Both the position numbers and the translations under genes were made by a program. The notes beneath the pieces are model-generated. The model was not told where the DNA came from. It was given only the letters and a program-made list of their open reading frames with translations, and searched no databases. A stretch of 64,000 nt of DNA from Histoplasma ohiense (Eukaryota; Ascomycota; Eurotiomycetes; Onygenales; Ajellomycetaceae), in contig JAEVHH010000004.1 in assembly GCA_017607445.1 (NCBI GenBank), positions 4,650,001-4,714,000 on the forward strand. Reading direction: 5' to 3'. Of the stretch, positions 23,291 to 35,894 are shown piece by piece; within the stretch, counting starts at the first letter, position 1; every line of letters starts with the position of its first letter.

Positions 23291-24199
23291 CTGATGATGC
23301 TGTCTGCTCAGAGCAGGGCAGAGATGAATGCTCTATGATTCCAGTGCTGAGCAGTGACTGAGCCTGCAGAGGTGCAGGTTTTGAAGATTATGATTGTGCC
23401 TGATCCTTCCAGAGCAGAGATGTTAGAGGAAGAGAAGAGTGTGGAGAAGAATATAAGAATTTTGAGAGTGATGAGCTTCAAGAACTCTGTGATGGAGGGG
23501 TTGATTGAAGAGAGGTTGATGGAGGAGGAGTTGGCTGAAGAGTCAATGAAGAAGATTGTGAAGACACTGATGACTGCAGCAGTGTCTGTAGTGCCTGCTT
23601 TCTTTGTCAATTTGTCACTGACATTGATGAAGCAGAGGGAGAGGGTGCTCTGAATGATGAAGAAGTGGGAGAAAAAGATGGAGAGAAATGTCTTTCTTCA
23701 TTGAATGTGTCAAAGAATGAATAGATTGATGAGAGAGAAGAGATGTGAGAAGACAAATGTTTTGTGAAATAGACATTTGTCTATATCTCTGCATTCAAAA
23801 TGAATGTCTGTAATATATGAGTACCAGAAGAAGTATTGGGTGAGAATAACAGAGAAGAGAAATGAGAGAGATGATGAAAGAAAGAAGAGAAAGTGAGAGA
23901 TGAGAGATGAGATGAGAGTGAATGAACTGAGAATCTTTAGACTTTTCTTAGAATCTGTTTTCTTTGTTTTTTCCTTACTTGTATGTTTTATTTTTTGTAT
24001 TTATTATACCCAAATTGAATTTTTTTCTTTTTTCTCTTTTCTCTGATAAAATCCTTCTAAAAAGAATGTATTTGATTGGAGTTTGAGTGAGATTTGTACT
24101 TCTAGTATTTTTTGATTTAAGATTTGCACTTCTGACATCTTTCAACTTGATGTTCATGCTTTTGACATTTGGAAGTATGTTGATTTTGTATATGTCATT
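23291..24199 (+). other. Gyp-B region between accessory frame and pol
   Basis: It contains a purine-rich stretch (23350-23960) whose plus strand can encode acidic residues such as LNDEEVGEKDGEKC around 23645-23690. This may be the C-terminal acidic part of the accessory protein, as Gyp-A also has an acidic run. Frame breaks prevent a firm model. Beyond 23960 the sequence is T-rich and holds the end of pol in reverse. Confidence 0.3.
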
Positions 24200-27100
24200 T
24201 GTTTTCTTGTTCAAGGAAGATTTCAAATGTATGAGTGTTCAATATGTTTTCTTTCAGTTCTCATGTATCACCACTAGAATCTCAACCTGTCCATCTCACA
24301 AGATATTCTGAAGGTTTGTTTTTTTGTTATTGTTTTTCAAGAATTTTTTCAACTTGATATTCTTCTTTGCTGTTGACAAGTTCCAGTCCTGGTTCTGATA
24401 GAGCTCCATTTCTGCAGTTGTATGGCTTCAATAAAGATATGTGGAATACAGAATGGATGCTTCTATATGAAGATGGCAGTTCTAGTTTGTACACTTGTTT
24501 TCCAATGATATTCAGAATCTTGAAGAGTTCAATATATTTATGATCAAGTTTGTGAACTGAGCACAGCAATCAGAGATTTTTTGCATTGAGTATGATATAG
24601 TCATCTATTTTAAATTGTTGAAGCTTATGTTTTGTATTGTAATAGGTTTTCTGTGCTTGTCATGTCTTTTGTAGATTTTCAATGAGCTTATGATGTGTTT
24701 CCTCAATATGTTTTGCACAGCTAGCAGCATGTATGGTGACTGGTTGTGATGATTTGCTGATATTAATTTTCAAATCAGATCAATATCCCATTAAGGCTTC
24801 TGTGGGTGTCATTTCAGTAGAGGCATGTTGAGAGATATTGTAAACAAACTGTGTCAGCAGTAGCCAGCATGCCCAGTCATCTTGATGATAGTTGATAAAG
24901 TATCAGAGATAATGCTTCAAGATTTGATTTTGTTGTTCTGTTTGATCATCTGTTTGAGAGTGAAAGGCTGTTGAAAGTTTCCGGTGTGTGCCTAGCATAT
25001 AACAAAAGGTGGACCAATAATGGCTTGTAAACAGCAAACCTTGATCAAATATATGGTTTTTGAGTACTCTGTAAATTGTATAGAACTTGATATAAATGAT
25101 TTCTGCTAGTTTGTCAGCTGTAATGTTTTTGGTGCAAGGAATATAGATTGTAAACTTGGTATATATATCCACAATCACTAAAATTGCATCATAGATTTGA
25201 TGGAGGAATGTAGAGGCTGGCAAGTCTATAATAAAATTCATAGTAATGAACTCAAAAGAATTTGATGGTAAGAGGATTGTACTCAATTCTCCATATTGTC
25301 TGTGCCATTTTGGCTTTATTCTTTGACAAGTATCATAAGTGGATATATAATCTTTGACATCTCTGACTAGCCCATGTCAATAGTATTTGTTCTGGATGCT
25401 GTCTATAAACTTTTTTATATCAAAGTGACCTCTCTGCGGATCATCATGGTTTGCACTGATAATTTCATCAATGAGTGTCTTTTGTTGAGAGACATACACA
25501 TGATCATCAGCATGCAATATATCATTCTCAGAAATTGTTCATAGTATATTTTCAGCAATAGTTATATTCTTCTCTTTTATCTTTTTTCTTTGCTCAGCAG
25601 CAAAAGAATCAATCTTCTGTGCTTTACTCAGAAATGAGATGAAGGATTTGAGTATTTCTGTATATGCTGAGTTCTCAAGAATAGCCTTATTGACTGCAAT
25701 CTGGGGCATATATTGCTCAATGTGCATTGAAGGGGAAGAGTTTATGTGAGAGGTAGAAGACATCAACATATGAAGTGCTTTTTGCTTATTAAAAGAAGCA
25801 TTTTGCTTATTAGAGATCTGTGCACAGACTACATCAGAAGGAATATCATTTTGAAAAGAAGTATCAGCTTTTCAGTCTAGTCTAACTCCATGTTTCAGCT
25901 TCTGTTGCAGGGTAGATAACATAGTTTGATCATTATAGACCTCACTGTAGTCTGTGTGATGACTGAGCTCATCAGCTGAATTCTTTGATTCAGAGCAGTG
26001 TAGTAATATAAAATCATAAACAGATAAAGCTTCTGCTCATCTGATCTGACATCTATTCAGTTTCTTAGTCATCATAAAGTACTGCAGATTGGCATGATCA
26101 GATCAGACTTGAATTGAATACTAACTTCTCTTCAGATAGTGTCTTCAATTCTTAAATGCTGCTACAATAGTCAAAAGTTCTTTATCATGAGTATCATAAT
26201 GTGTTTCCACATCAATCAACTTTCTTGATCAGAAGGCAACTGAATGTCAGTGCTCATCATTCTGCAACTGTGACAGAATAGCAGTGACTGCAAAAGTGGA
26301 CACATCAGATTTGATCTGAATACACTGAGCTGGGTCAAAATGAGCTAATAGAGGAGCATGCATAAAGCATGATTTGAGCTCATTGAAAGTGCTTTGAGCA
26401 TCTTCTGTTCATATAAAAGTGGCTTTTCTTTCTCTCTTCTTGCTCTCTTTTGTAAGTTCAAATAATGAGGCTGCAATAGAGGAGAAAGACTTAATAAATT
26501 GTCAATAGAAATTAACAAAGCTCAAGAAGAATTGAATCTCTTTAATTGATTTAGATGTAGGCCATTTCACAATAGTGGAGACTCTGTCTGACTTCATCTC
26601 AACATTATTTGTATCTATAACAAACCCCAGAAATGAGATCTTGTCCACTTCAAATTCACATTTAGAGAGTTTTGCAAATAGATTTGCATGCTTGAGATGT
26701 TCTAGCATCTTAGTAACATACACTTTATGTTTCTGCTTTGAATTGGAGAATATGAGAATGTCGTCCAAATAGACAATGCAACATATATCCAACAAATCAG
26801 ACAAGGCATTGTTAATGTATGCTTGGAATGTCACTGAAGCATTAGCTAGTCCAAATGATATAACTATATATTCAAAATGTTCATATCTTGTTCTAAAGGC
26901 TGTCTTCCAACAGTCTTTTGCTGCTATAAGTATGCAGTGATAGACATCTTGAAGGTTCAGCTTAGTGAATATTTTGGCTTTTGAAAGTCTATCAAGTAAT
27001 TCACTTATTAGAGATAGAGGGTATCAGTTCTTGATGATGATTCAATTTAATTCTCAATAGTCTACACAAAGTCAGAGTTCATCATCTTTTTTGAGGACAA

Positions 27101-27938
27101 AGAGAATCAGTGTATCAGCTGAGCTACTGGACAGTTGTATCCACTCTTTATCTAATGCATTTTTTAAATATTCTCTTAGAGTGGCTAACTCAGTTTTAGA
27201 GAGATTGTATATCAGCATAAATGAAGATTGCACATCAGACTTGAGATCTATGTGGTGTTCTGTTTCTTCTGATCTTTTCACACTTATAGCAGCTTCTTCT
27301 GAGAAGATATGTGTGTATGACATGACATAATTGAGTAGACTGATTGGCAAGTCTGAATACACAGCTGAGAATATACATGAAGCATGCTTTGAGTCTTTTG
27401 AACATTCTGTAGATAATACTACAAGCATTTCTACTCTAGCTTCTGTGAGAACTTCAGCTAAGACATTTTATTCAGAAATAATTTGAGACTGTTGTTCATC
27501 TTCAGAGCTTCTAAAGAAGAATTGTCCATCTGATCAATCTATAAGAGGATTTGTTTGTCTTAATCAAGAAAATTCTAATACAAGATTGTAGTCCTTCATC
27601 TTCATCACATGGAAGGAATGAGATGTCTGCTGTGCATTACCCTTGTGATCAGTGACAGTAGTTGCAATGTTATACTCTTCAAAGAAGTGCATTATGCATT
27701 CATCAATCAACTTGATCATTTTGATTTTGCAGTGAGCAGCTTCTAGATTGTGATTCTTTGTTCAAAATTCATTGACACAGTTCACTTCTGATTCAGAGTC
27801 TACTAGTGCAAGCATTTTTTGCAGACTCTTAGATGTAGCAAGTTTCACTGTGACAGTGAAGCTTAAGGTGTTTTTGCATCAACTTTTCACACTTATGACT
27901 GTCATTGTGAGCTGGATGATGTGTCTTAAGTGTTTTTT
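24200..27938 (-). pseudogene. Gyp-B pol: protease, RT, RNase H, integrase, chromodomain
   Basis: Pol begins in the -1 frame at the slippery site 27932-27938. Protease shows MLALVDSESEVN (about 27770-27815). RT keeps an intact catalytic box VYLDDILIFSNS (about 26740-26775) followed by LGFVIDTNN. Integrase is at 24903-25286 with SFEFITMNFIIDLPAS, a typical core start. Its C terminus has KLDHKYIELFKILNIIGKQ and VFHISLLKPYN. The chromodomain has EEYQVEKILEKQ and SEYLVRWTG (about 24260-24370). Most stops are TGA. It is the least damaged RT active site among the gypsy copies here. Confidence 0.88.
27926..27938 (-). other. Gyp-B gag-pol -1 frameshift site
   Basis: The gag frame reads TCA AAA AAC ACT TAA, so the heptamer A AAA AAC (27932-27938) lies one codon before the gag stop (27926-27928). 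The -1 frame is open from here into the protease except for one TGA at a probable Trp. This is the standard retroviral arrangement. Confidence 0.8.
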
Positions 27939-29257
27939 GAGTTCTTTGAGTTCTTCATGTCTTTTGCATTGAGTTTTGAGTTGGACTTGGTGTTTTTGGA
28001 TTTGTCTTTGAGTTGTTTGAAACACAAATCAATGGTATGTTCTGATCACTTGCAATAACAGCAATATTTCAATCAGATGGAGTCATTGAACTTTGTAGTG
28101 TCATTTCATCTGTGTTTGTTTTGTGATCTATTATCAGCATTATTTCTGTTGTTAAAGCTTTGAGTGGGGTTTTTGAAATTTGACTTCTCTTTAAGCTTCT
28201 TCTGTCTCTCTGACAGATTTGATTCTGTCATTGCAAGTTTATGTAGAGTGGCATCATAGCTTAACTCTTTCAATTTGGTTGCATATTTGTTGAATTCTCA
28301 GTGAATGGAAGGTAGAACTTTCATATAGAGGTGTGATTTCTGATGATATTTGCTATAGAGATGCTGCAGATGCTCTTCAATTGATTGTAAGTGTGAAGCA
28401 AATTATTGAACTGTCTGATCTTCTTGTTGCTCTGTTTTCCAGTACTGTCTATTGACATCTCAGAAACTTTTATCTGAATCAGTGACTTGACATTGCATCC
28501 AACTAACAAATTCTTCTCATGGTGGCAAAGTCTGCATATCATGTGTATGTTGATATCAATGTTGTTGCATCTCAACATTGAAATGAGTAATGGCTTTGAT
28601 GATCTTTTGATGGTTGTGTTTGTTGTAGTAATCAAGATCACTGACATGGAAAGTGATAGCAGCTGTAACAAAGTTTTCAAATTCTTTCATGCTTTGATCT
28701 CAGAACTTTTCCACATCTCTCTGAGAAGAGTGACCACTCATATCAGAATTTCAAAGTTCTAATTATCAAAGTGGTACCTGACTATGTCTCTCACTGACAG
28801 TAGTCACAGCACTTTTCACTAAGATGTTGAGCACTTGTAGTGTGGCTTTCAGTGATCTGAGAATACTGATGACATTATCATGGTTACCATTCATGCTAGT
28901 TGCATCTCTACCATGGTTCAGATGTGCTTCTAGTGTATTTTGAGTGACTGAAATTGTTCTATTCAATTCTTGTAGTAAAGTGTCACACTGCTGTTGAAGT
29001 TCTCACAATTCTTTCTCAGTCTGTAATTTTTTGATTCTTCTGATCACAGCTATCTTCTCAGTCTCAATTGTGCTGAGATCTTCAGAAGAGATATCTCCTT
29101 CTGAACTATGCTCAGAATCCAATTCCATAGAGAAAGGTGATGCTTGTTGTGCACTTTCAGTGGCAGAAGTGTGTGTTTTGCAGTTTTCTTCCATGGTGTT
29201 TGTTGCTTCAGATTCAGCAGTAGCACAAGTACAGTGAATGCTGTGGATAGAGGCCAT
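27926..29257 (-). pseudogene. Gyp-B gag (broken)
   Basis: It starts at ATG 29255-29257 with MASIHSIHCTCATAES, followed by an acidic and then Lys/Glu-rich segment ending IKKLQTEKEL, probably coiled coil. A capsid-like middle follows. The knuckle region is YCCYCK, one TGA, SEHTIDLC (about 28020-28060), which fits CX2CX4HX4C if the TGA was Trp. The C-terminal tail is rich in Lys, Asn and Ser. Several TGA stops interrupt it. Confidence 0.8.
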
Positions 29258-29291
29258 GACTATTACTCAACAGACTGTCTCTCAAAGATTG

Positions 29292-29300
29292 AGTGATTAG
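29292..29300 (-). promoter_or_regulatory. Gyp-B primer-binding site (self-complementary type)
   Basis: Four bases from the 5' LTR the minus strand reads CTAATCACT. The plus strand of the same LTR has CTAATCACT at 29415-29423, so the element's RNA can pair with its own PBS. That LTR motif lies right after a CT-rich tract on the sense strand, a likely start region. No TGG tRNA-type PBS is present. Confidence 0.65.
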
Positions 29301-29304
29301 AAAC

Positions 29305-29569
29305 TGTGAGGTGTAGTGACAGTGTGAAGAGTAACAGTAGAAGATAGTTTATAGTGTAGTGGAGATAATAGTAATATATTGTAGAGTGTAATATAGTAGT
29401 GTAACATAGTGTAGCTAATCACTAAGGAAGAAAAGAAAGAGAAAGAAGATGTGCGAAATACATACATCGATATATATATATACATATAGAAATAGCGGTA
29501 GCGAGAGTATAATGGAAAGAGGTAAGAATAAGCGAAGATAATAAGGAAATAATAAACGAGTGCATTACA
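29305..29569 (-). repeat. Gyp-B 5' LTR (265 bp)
   Basis: It has the same length and termini as the 3' LTR. The differences are few and of CpG-to-CpA/TpG kind in both LTRs. A sense-strand CT-rich tract (complement of 29423-29450) would fit transcription initiation. Confidence 0.97.
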
Positions 29570-29574
29570 ATTGC

Positions 29575-30067
29575 CATTGTCAATTAGTGTTGCAAATTCT
29601 TTGACAGTATTCAGATGCACATGATTAATATTTGATGCTTTTCTATAGATTCAGTATCTTCACACTCAATCAATATCAGAGTTCACAGCTTCCAACCACA
29701 GCATATTCAAAATTACATTATATTCACTAATGTCAGTCTCTTCAAAATGGTAGAATTCTTCTCAGAGAATATGTTCATCATCAATAATCTTGATTGCAGC
29801 TTTTCATTGTTCATACAACTTAATCTTATGATTATCAACTGCTTCCACTACTTTTGATTTACCTTCTGCCTTTGAGAAATATTTTGATGCCCAGGTGTGG
29901 GACACAAAGTTTGCATTCATGTCAGAATCCACTAGCATCCACACCATCGCCCATTCTGCTTCTGTCAGTATTCATGTATTCATTGCCAATAACCATTTAT
30001 CTCACAGTCTAGTTGTTCATATTCCCAATGCAGCAGCTGCTTCTACAATTGGAATTGTTGGTTTTTT
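29575..30067 (-). pseudogene. A2 protease and start of pol
   Basis: From the slippery site the -1 frame runs through MVWMLVDSDMNANFVSHTWA (about 29900-29955), an aspartic-protease motif whose DSG has become DSD, and on to the Gyp-B insertion point at 22126/29575. The frame is open apart from TGA codons. Pol continues at 22126. Confidence 0.75.
30022..30067 (-). other. A2 gag-pol -1 frameshift signal with stem-loop
   Basis: The gag frame reads GCA AAA AAC, giving A AAA AAC (30061-30067). After a 6-nt spacer (30055-30060) there is an inverted repeat, 30048-30054 against 30022-30029, with one bulged base and an 18-nt loop holding the gag TAG (30043-30045). Heptamer, spacer and hairpin match the classic design. 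Pairing was judged by eye only. Confidence 0.75.
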
Positions 30068-30520
30068 GCTTGTCAGACTTTGTTGTGCTTTTCAGAGTGT
30101 AATATTCAACAATCATTTGCAACATGACCCTTCTTATAGCAGTGAGAACATTCCTTCATTCAGTTATATTTATCTTTCTTGATTTGTTCAGTTGAATCTG
30201 TCTGTTCCTCTCATTTTCTTTTGTTCTGATGGTTGCTAGATCTATCAGAACAACACTGATTCTCTATGAATATTACAGATTTGTCTTTGCAAATAGCACA
30301 CTGTCACTTCAGCATATTTTTCTCAAGAGTCTGTAGAGTTCAAAGCAACTCTTTGTAGTTCTGAGATTCTTGATTTCAACAGTTGAGTTCAGTGTGTAGT
30401 ATCTTCAACATTTTACTACACAAGTTATCCATTCTTTGTTCTTTACTATATGAGAGTAAGTAGTATTCTCAGTCTTTGAGATATTTAGAGAAATCATATA
30501 TCAATTGTCATTCTTGTTGA
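30043..30520 (-). pseudogene. A2 gag, C-terminal part
   Basis: It holds an intact knuckle CSHCYKKGHVANDC (about 30110-30155; CX2CX4HX4C) and the gag stop TAG. The upstream part was split off by the C2 insertion and continues at 58032. Several TGA stops. Confidence 0.78.
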
Positions 30521-31013
30521 TGTAACAGGCGTACTTCGATTAACGATCTAGCACTATCCTAATACAGATTACGAATTGATTAAGAAAGGAAAGAGAAAAG
30601 AAATCAGAAGAAAAGGTCATATGAAGGGGGTTCTTATAGAGGAAAGTTCAGAGCAGAAGAATATCAGAAGCCACTTCACAGTGAAGTGTGGAGTGGAAGA
30701 ACATTAAGAAGTATGTGTAAGAATCATTAGAAACTATGCAAGCACAGAGTGTGGGATGGAGGAATCATTGAGAGCTATGTGGAAGAATCATTAGAGACTA
30801 CACAAGTGCAGAACACAGAGCAGAAGAATGTTAGAAGCTACACAGAAGAATCATTAGAGACTATACAAGCACAGAGCATGAAGTGGAAGAACATTAAGAG
30901 CTACACAGAAGAATTGTTAGAAACTACACAGAGTCACAACAGTCAGAAATGAGTGGGTGCAGAAGAGAAGTTGATTGCATAAGATAATTACTAATGAGTG
31001 CTAACCCATCACA
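30521..31013 (-). repeat. Gyp-C 3' LTR of C2 (493 bp)
   Basis: It starts TGTAACAGGCG and ends CCATCACA on the plus strand, then the reverse complement of the polypurine tract (ttatccccccctacc). It contains the family's ~60-bp tandem units. Confidence 0.94.
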
Positions 31014-34000
31014 TTATCCCCCCCTACCAGAGTGAGTGAGGACTCGTAGGTGTCGAGGGCGGCGGTGTTCTCCAAGGTGGATGCAGGTTTCCAGATCAGA
31101 CAATCATATTCTACCCATTTGACAAGATATTCACAGCAGTGATGGTTGATTCTATCATCAAGAATTGCTTTGATTTCCCACTTGAGTTCATTGTCTTCTT
31201 CTACAATGGCAGATGGCTGTCAATTGAAGATTCTCTGTGAGGGGAATGGATCCTCAGCCACAGATCAGAGCAGATTTGTATGAAAGACATTGTGAATGTC
31301 AGATGAGATGTTGAGTTGATAATTGTGTATGTCTAGCACTTTCTTCACTGTATACTTGATGTGACAGTAATCTAGTATACACAAGAGATGATTCATTCTT
31401 ATGTTCTTGAGATTCAGTCAGACTTTGTCTTCTACATAATATCAGATCACAGAACTTCTTCTGATGTTCATTTGATTCTCATAATCTTGCTGAACACTGA
31501 TCATTGAAGCTTCTGCTTATTTGCAAGCTTTCTTCAGTTTGCTCACAATATTCTCTGCTGTCTGTATGAGACTGTGGGTGTACACTGTTTCTCAGAGAGT
31601 CTCAGAGAAATTCAGAATCTCTAAGTTGTATTCATATAGAAGAAAGAATGAGCTTACATCTGTCATAGCAGAATCTCAATCATTAATTGCAATCTCAGTG
31701 TACAGCAGCAGATTGCTTCAGTTGTCTTGTATATAATTGCAGAACTTACAGAGGATGTTCTTTATCATTTATATCATTCTCTCAGTAGCTCCATCAGTCT
31801 CTGAGTGGTACACTGTTGATAACTTTCATTCAATTCTTAGCAATTGGCATATACAGACTCAGAGTGCACTGACAAATTGACTGTCTCTATCTGACACAAT
31901 GAATGAAGACAGACTGTGTATACAATAGAACAGACTTCTGACAAAGACATCTGCAATTACTTCAGCATTCATCTTGTCACAGAGCTGTAGTATTACACTC
32001 TTGCTGAGTCAGTTGACAATGACTAGAATGTTTATAGAACCTTCACTTTCAGATAAAAAAACTGTAAAATCAATAGCTATATCATATCAAGTTCAGTTGA
32101 GAACAGATAGAGGCTTCAGCATCTCTTTTCAGCATTCACATCATATCATCACTGAGCCACAGTGATCACAGTTGTGTATGAACTGGTGTATGTTCTTCAA
32201 TATATCTGATCAGTAGAATTCTTGAGTGATGATGTTGTACATAATTTCACATTCTGAGTGCTCAGTCATCAGCAAGTCATGAATTTCTTGTATGATCTGT
32301 GTTCATAGAGATTCTGAATCAGAGACTCATCATCTATTTCAAAAGTATAAGCAGTTGTCATTATTGATTGAACATGCTGAGATATCTGTTCTTGAGTATA
32401 CATCTATGAGGAATTGAGATGCTTTACTTCATACAGCTTCAGTGACTTACTGTCAGAATTCATCTGCTTCTGCTGCTAGTCTTCATTGTTCTTCAAGCAA
32501 GGATTCTTGAGCTTGGAATTGATTGATATGTATATGAGATTTATCTGATTGTATAGAACTTTCTATGATTGCAGAGTTGATTAATCAATGCTCTCAGTGT
32601 TTCCATCTGTCATCTAAGTCATCAGATGGTATATCTTGTTCTTGGTGGAACAGAACATTCACAAAGATGTTCTCTACTTCAGATCAATAATGAATTGTGA
32701 ATGAAAAACAGCTAAGAAACAATGATCAATGCATATATCTCTCAGTAAGCTTACAAATGATTGTGAAGTATTCTAAGTTCTTATGATCAGTAACAATCTC
32801 AAACTTCTCAACACTCATAAGTTCAGACTTTCATTCTTTGAGACATTATATGATCACTAGAAGCTTCTTGTTGTAGATCTCATAGTTGCATTCAGCAGAT
32901 GACATCTTTTTCAAAGTAAAGACACAGAGTCATAGAACATCTTCATTATCATATTGCATTAGTGCTTCATCTACTACATAATCCAAGACATCTGTTTTGA
33001 GAATTGTATGCTTATCTGAATTGAATGATTGCAGCATCAAGATATTTGTGAATATACATTTCAGCTTTTTGAATGCTGCATCTGCTTCATCAGTCCATTG
33101 AAATACAGCATCTTTCTGAATCAGATCCATCAGTGATTGTACAATATCAGAGAAGTCTTTAATGAATCTTCAGTAGAAGTTGATGAATTCTAGAAAGCTT
33201 CTAGTCTCTTTTATCAAGACTGATGCCTCTCAGTTGAGGATTGCTTCCATCTTCTTAGAATCCATGCATATGCCTTTTTCAGCTTCGATGATGAATTCTA
33301 GATAGATTATAGACTTGATCTCAAAGTTGCATTTGTCAATGTTCACTTACAGTTCAGCTTTTCATAGACAGTCAAGCACTTGTTGTATGTGCTTGCAGTG
33401 CTCAGTGAGCAATTCATCAGTGAAGATCAGAATATCATTCATGTACACTGAGGCAATCTCATTGAGCAGATCTTGTAGAGCTCAGTTAATGTATTTCTGG
33501 AACATGCTCAGAGCATTCACTAATTCAAAGAGAGTCACTGTCCATTTGTATAATTCATAACACATACAAAAAGCAGTTAGTCATTCATCACCTTCATTAA
33601 TTCTTATCTTATAGAAGGCTGCAGAGATGTCAAGCTTTGTAAATCATTTTGCTTTTTCTATTCATTCAAATATTTTGTTGATGAGTGGAAGAGAATATTG
33701 ATTCTTCCATGTAATTTTGTTGAGTTCTCAGTAGTCAATGCAGAATTGTAAATCTTCTTCTAATTTCTTTGCAAACAGTACAGATGCTGCAGCAGATGAG
33801 TTGCTAACACAAATGAAGTCTTTGTTCAGTAATTCATTGAGTGTTTTTCATAGAATGAGAAGCTCATTGTGTGACATACTGTAGAGAGAATCTCAGAGTG
33901 ATTGTGGATTTTTATCATCTTTTTTGATGAGCTCAATCATATAATCTATACTGAGTTCTTGATGAAAGGGAAGCTTTTCAGCTTCTTTCTCATTGAACAC

Positions 34001-34657
34001 ATCTGCAAAGTCTTCATACAATTCAGATAGTTTCTTGCACAGTTTCTTGAAGTCTTTGAATTCTAACTTTTCTAATGCTTTTTTGATATCTGTCATGCTA
34101 GCAGTGAACACTTGGATGTTCTTCTTCTCATACACTTGATGAATTAGTAGTTTGTACACTTTCACTGATATCTGAGTGAGATCAGCAGTTCTATCAACAT
34201 CCTTCTCATAAACACAGTCATCTTCTGGAAAAATAAGACAGTGATTGCATACATCCAACAAGGTTCCAAATTCTGTGAGTCATGATAGATCAAGCATTAG
34301 ATTATACTCAAGATTTTATATTTTATATGCATATACATTCTTTTTCTTATGTTCTTCTACATTGATATTAAATCTTATTATGTTGTAGAAGGCTGATCCT
34401 CTGAGGCCATCAAATTCACTGAACTTACATGACTTGAAAAAGGGGATACACTGAAGCTTATGCTTCTCAACCAGCTGAGTGTCTATAAAAGCATAATGAA
34501 GGAAACCACTGTCTATCATTGCTTGTACATTGACTAGACTATTTACAATGACAGAGATTATGATTGCATTCACTTGCATCTTCTGCTTGAATCTTCAGCT
34601 AGCTTTCTGCTCCTTGAGCTTTTGTCTATATTTTAGAGTGAGAGCTCATCTTTTCTC
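31001..34657 (-). pseudogene. C2 pol (broken)
   Basis: From the slippery region (GAGAAAA here, mutated from GGGAAAA; 34651-34657) it runs through protease (MIDSGFLHYAFIDTQL, about 34500), RT (catalytic box YMND, about 33430-33445), RNase H (about 32700-33130), integrase (about 31480-32400) and chromodomain (about 31030-31200), to TAG 31001-31003 inside the LTR. It is riddled with TGA stops. YMND is explained by a GG-to-GA change in ATGGATGAT. Confidence 0.85.
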
Positions 34658-35361
34658 TGTTCTTGTCTATCCACAGGCAACACAGCATTTACACATGTGG
34701 GGGGTTTACTCAGAGCAATCACATTCAGACATTGATTTGTAAAGTGCTCTGACTTGTCACAGTGTATGCAGACTTCTCTGACAATTTGATCAGCAGTATT
34801 CTTCTCTGAGATGTTGGAGACTCTTGAGTGACTTGCATTTATATGTGGGACTCAGTTCATTGATTCTGATTTGAAGGTGGGAGATGCTGTAGAGTGGTTT
34901 GAAGTGTACACATTTGTTCAGCAGAATTCTCTGCAATTTTGAAGTATGTGAAACTGAGACAGATCATTGTTCAACAGACAAAAATCAGCACAGAATTCAC
35001 TGTATGTTGAGAGTTTCAAACACTCTACACTTCAGTTATACAATTGAAAGTTCAAGTTCTTGAACAATATATTGATCTTGACAATGTCATCTCAGTCTTG
35101 CCCATCTGCTTCTAGAAGCTTGTGATTGAATTCAGAAAGATAAGTTGCTAACATGACATTTATCTGACAAGTCTGATTAAACCAGTTCAACATCTTGGCT
35201 TGAAGTATAGAATCAAGGAAGAGAAAGTTGAGTTGTTGAAAGACTAGCTCTGATGTACACTGATCATTCTGACAATGACTCATTCAGAGTTGAAATTTCA
35301 CTAATGTGTTGCCATTCAACCTGCTATGGATATACCACACTTGATTGAATAGTGAGTCTAT
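34633..35361 (-). pseudogene. C2 gag, C-terminal part
   Basis: It aligns with C3 and C4 gag from the middle region (including the piece LFLDSILQAKMLNWFNQTC) to the shared TAA at 34633-34635. The N-terminal part lies at 47684-47968 beyond C3. The knuckle region is near 34760. Confidence 0.75.
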
Positions 35362-35894
35362 TGTAACAGACGTACTTCGATTAACGATCTAGCACTATTC
35401 TAATACAGATTACAAATTGATTAAGAAAAGAAAGAGAAAAGAAATCAGAAGAAAAGATTGTATGAAGAGAGTTCTTATAGAGAAAAGTTCAGAGCAGAAG
35501 AATATCAGAAGCTGCTCCACAGTGAAGTGCAGAGTGAAAGAACATTAAGAGATATGTGTAAGAATTGTTAGAAGCTATATGAGTGCAGAATGTGGGGCAG
35601 AGGAATCATTGAGAGCTACACAGAAGAATTGTTAGAGACTACACAAGTGTGAAACACAGAGTGAGAGAATGTAAGAAGCTACACAGAAGAATTGTTAGAG
35701 ACTATATGAGTGTGAAACACAGAGTGAAAGAACATAAGAAGCTACACAGAAGAATTGTTAGAGACTACACAAGCACAGAGCACAGAGTGAAAGAACATCA
35801 AGGATTACACAAGATCACAACAGCTAGAAACAAGTGAATGCAGAAGAAGAGTTGATTGTGTAAGTTAATTACTAATAAATGCTAATCTGTCACA
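35362..35894 (-). repeat. Gyp-C 3' LTR of C3 (533 bp)
   Basis: It has family termini and tandem units, followed on the plus strand by the complement of the polypurine tract (ttatccccctctatc). Its length equals that of the 5' LTR at 47146-47678. Confidence 0.94.

Larger units (their letters stand above)
22127..29569 (-). mobile_element. Gyp-B, full-length chromovirus with 265-bp LTRs
   Basis: A complete minus-strand Ty3/gypsy element of 7443 bp is inserted in A2, flanked by the 5-bp duplication attgc (22122-22126 and 29570-29574). Its two 265-bp LTRs differ at few sites, so it is younger than its neighbours. Gag, protease, RT, RNase H, integrase and chromodomain occur in order, and a plus-strand Cys-rich reading frame lies next to the 3' LTR. 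The polypurine tract is AAAAAAGAGGGGCAAT. Some internal parts keep CpG and GpG. Confidence 0.96.

Noticed and set aside
23308..23610. 100-residue Ser/Ile-rich minus-strand frame opposite the Gyp-B acidic frame
   Set aside because: It is the complement of a purine-rich, Glu-coding plus strand and a shadow of it.
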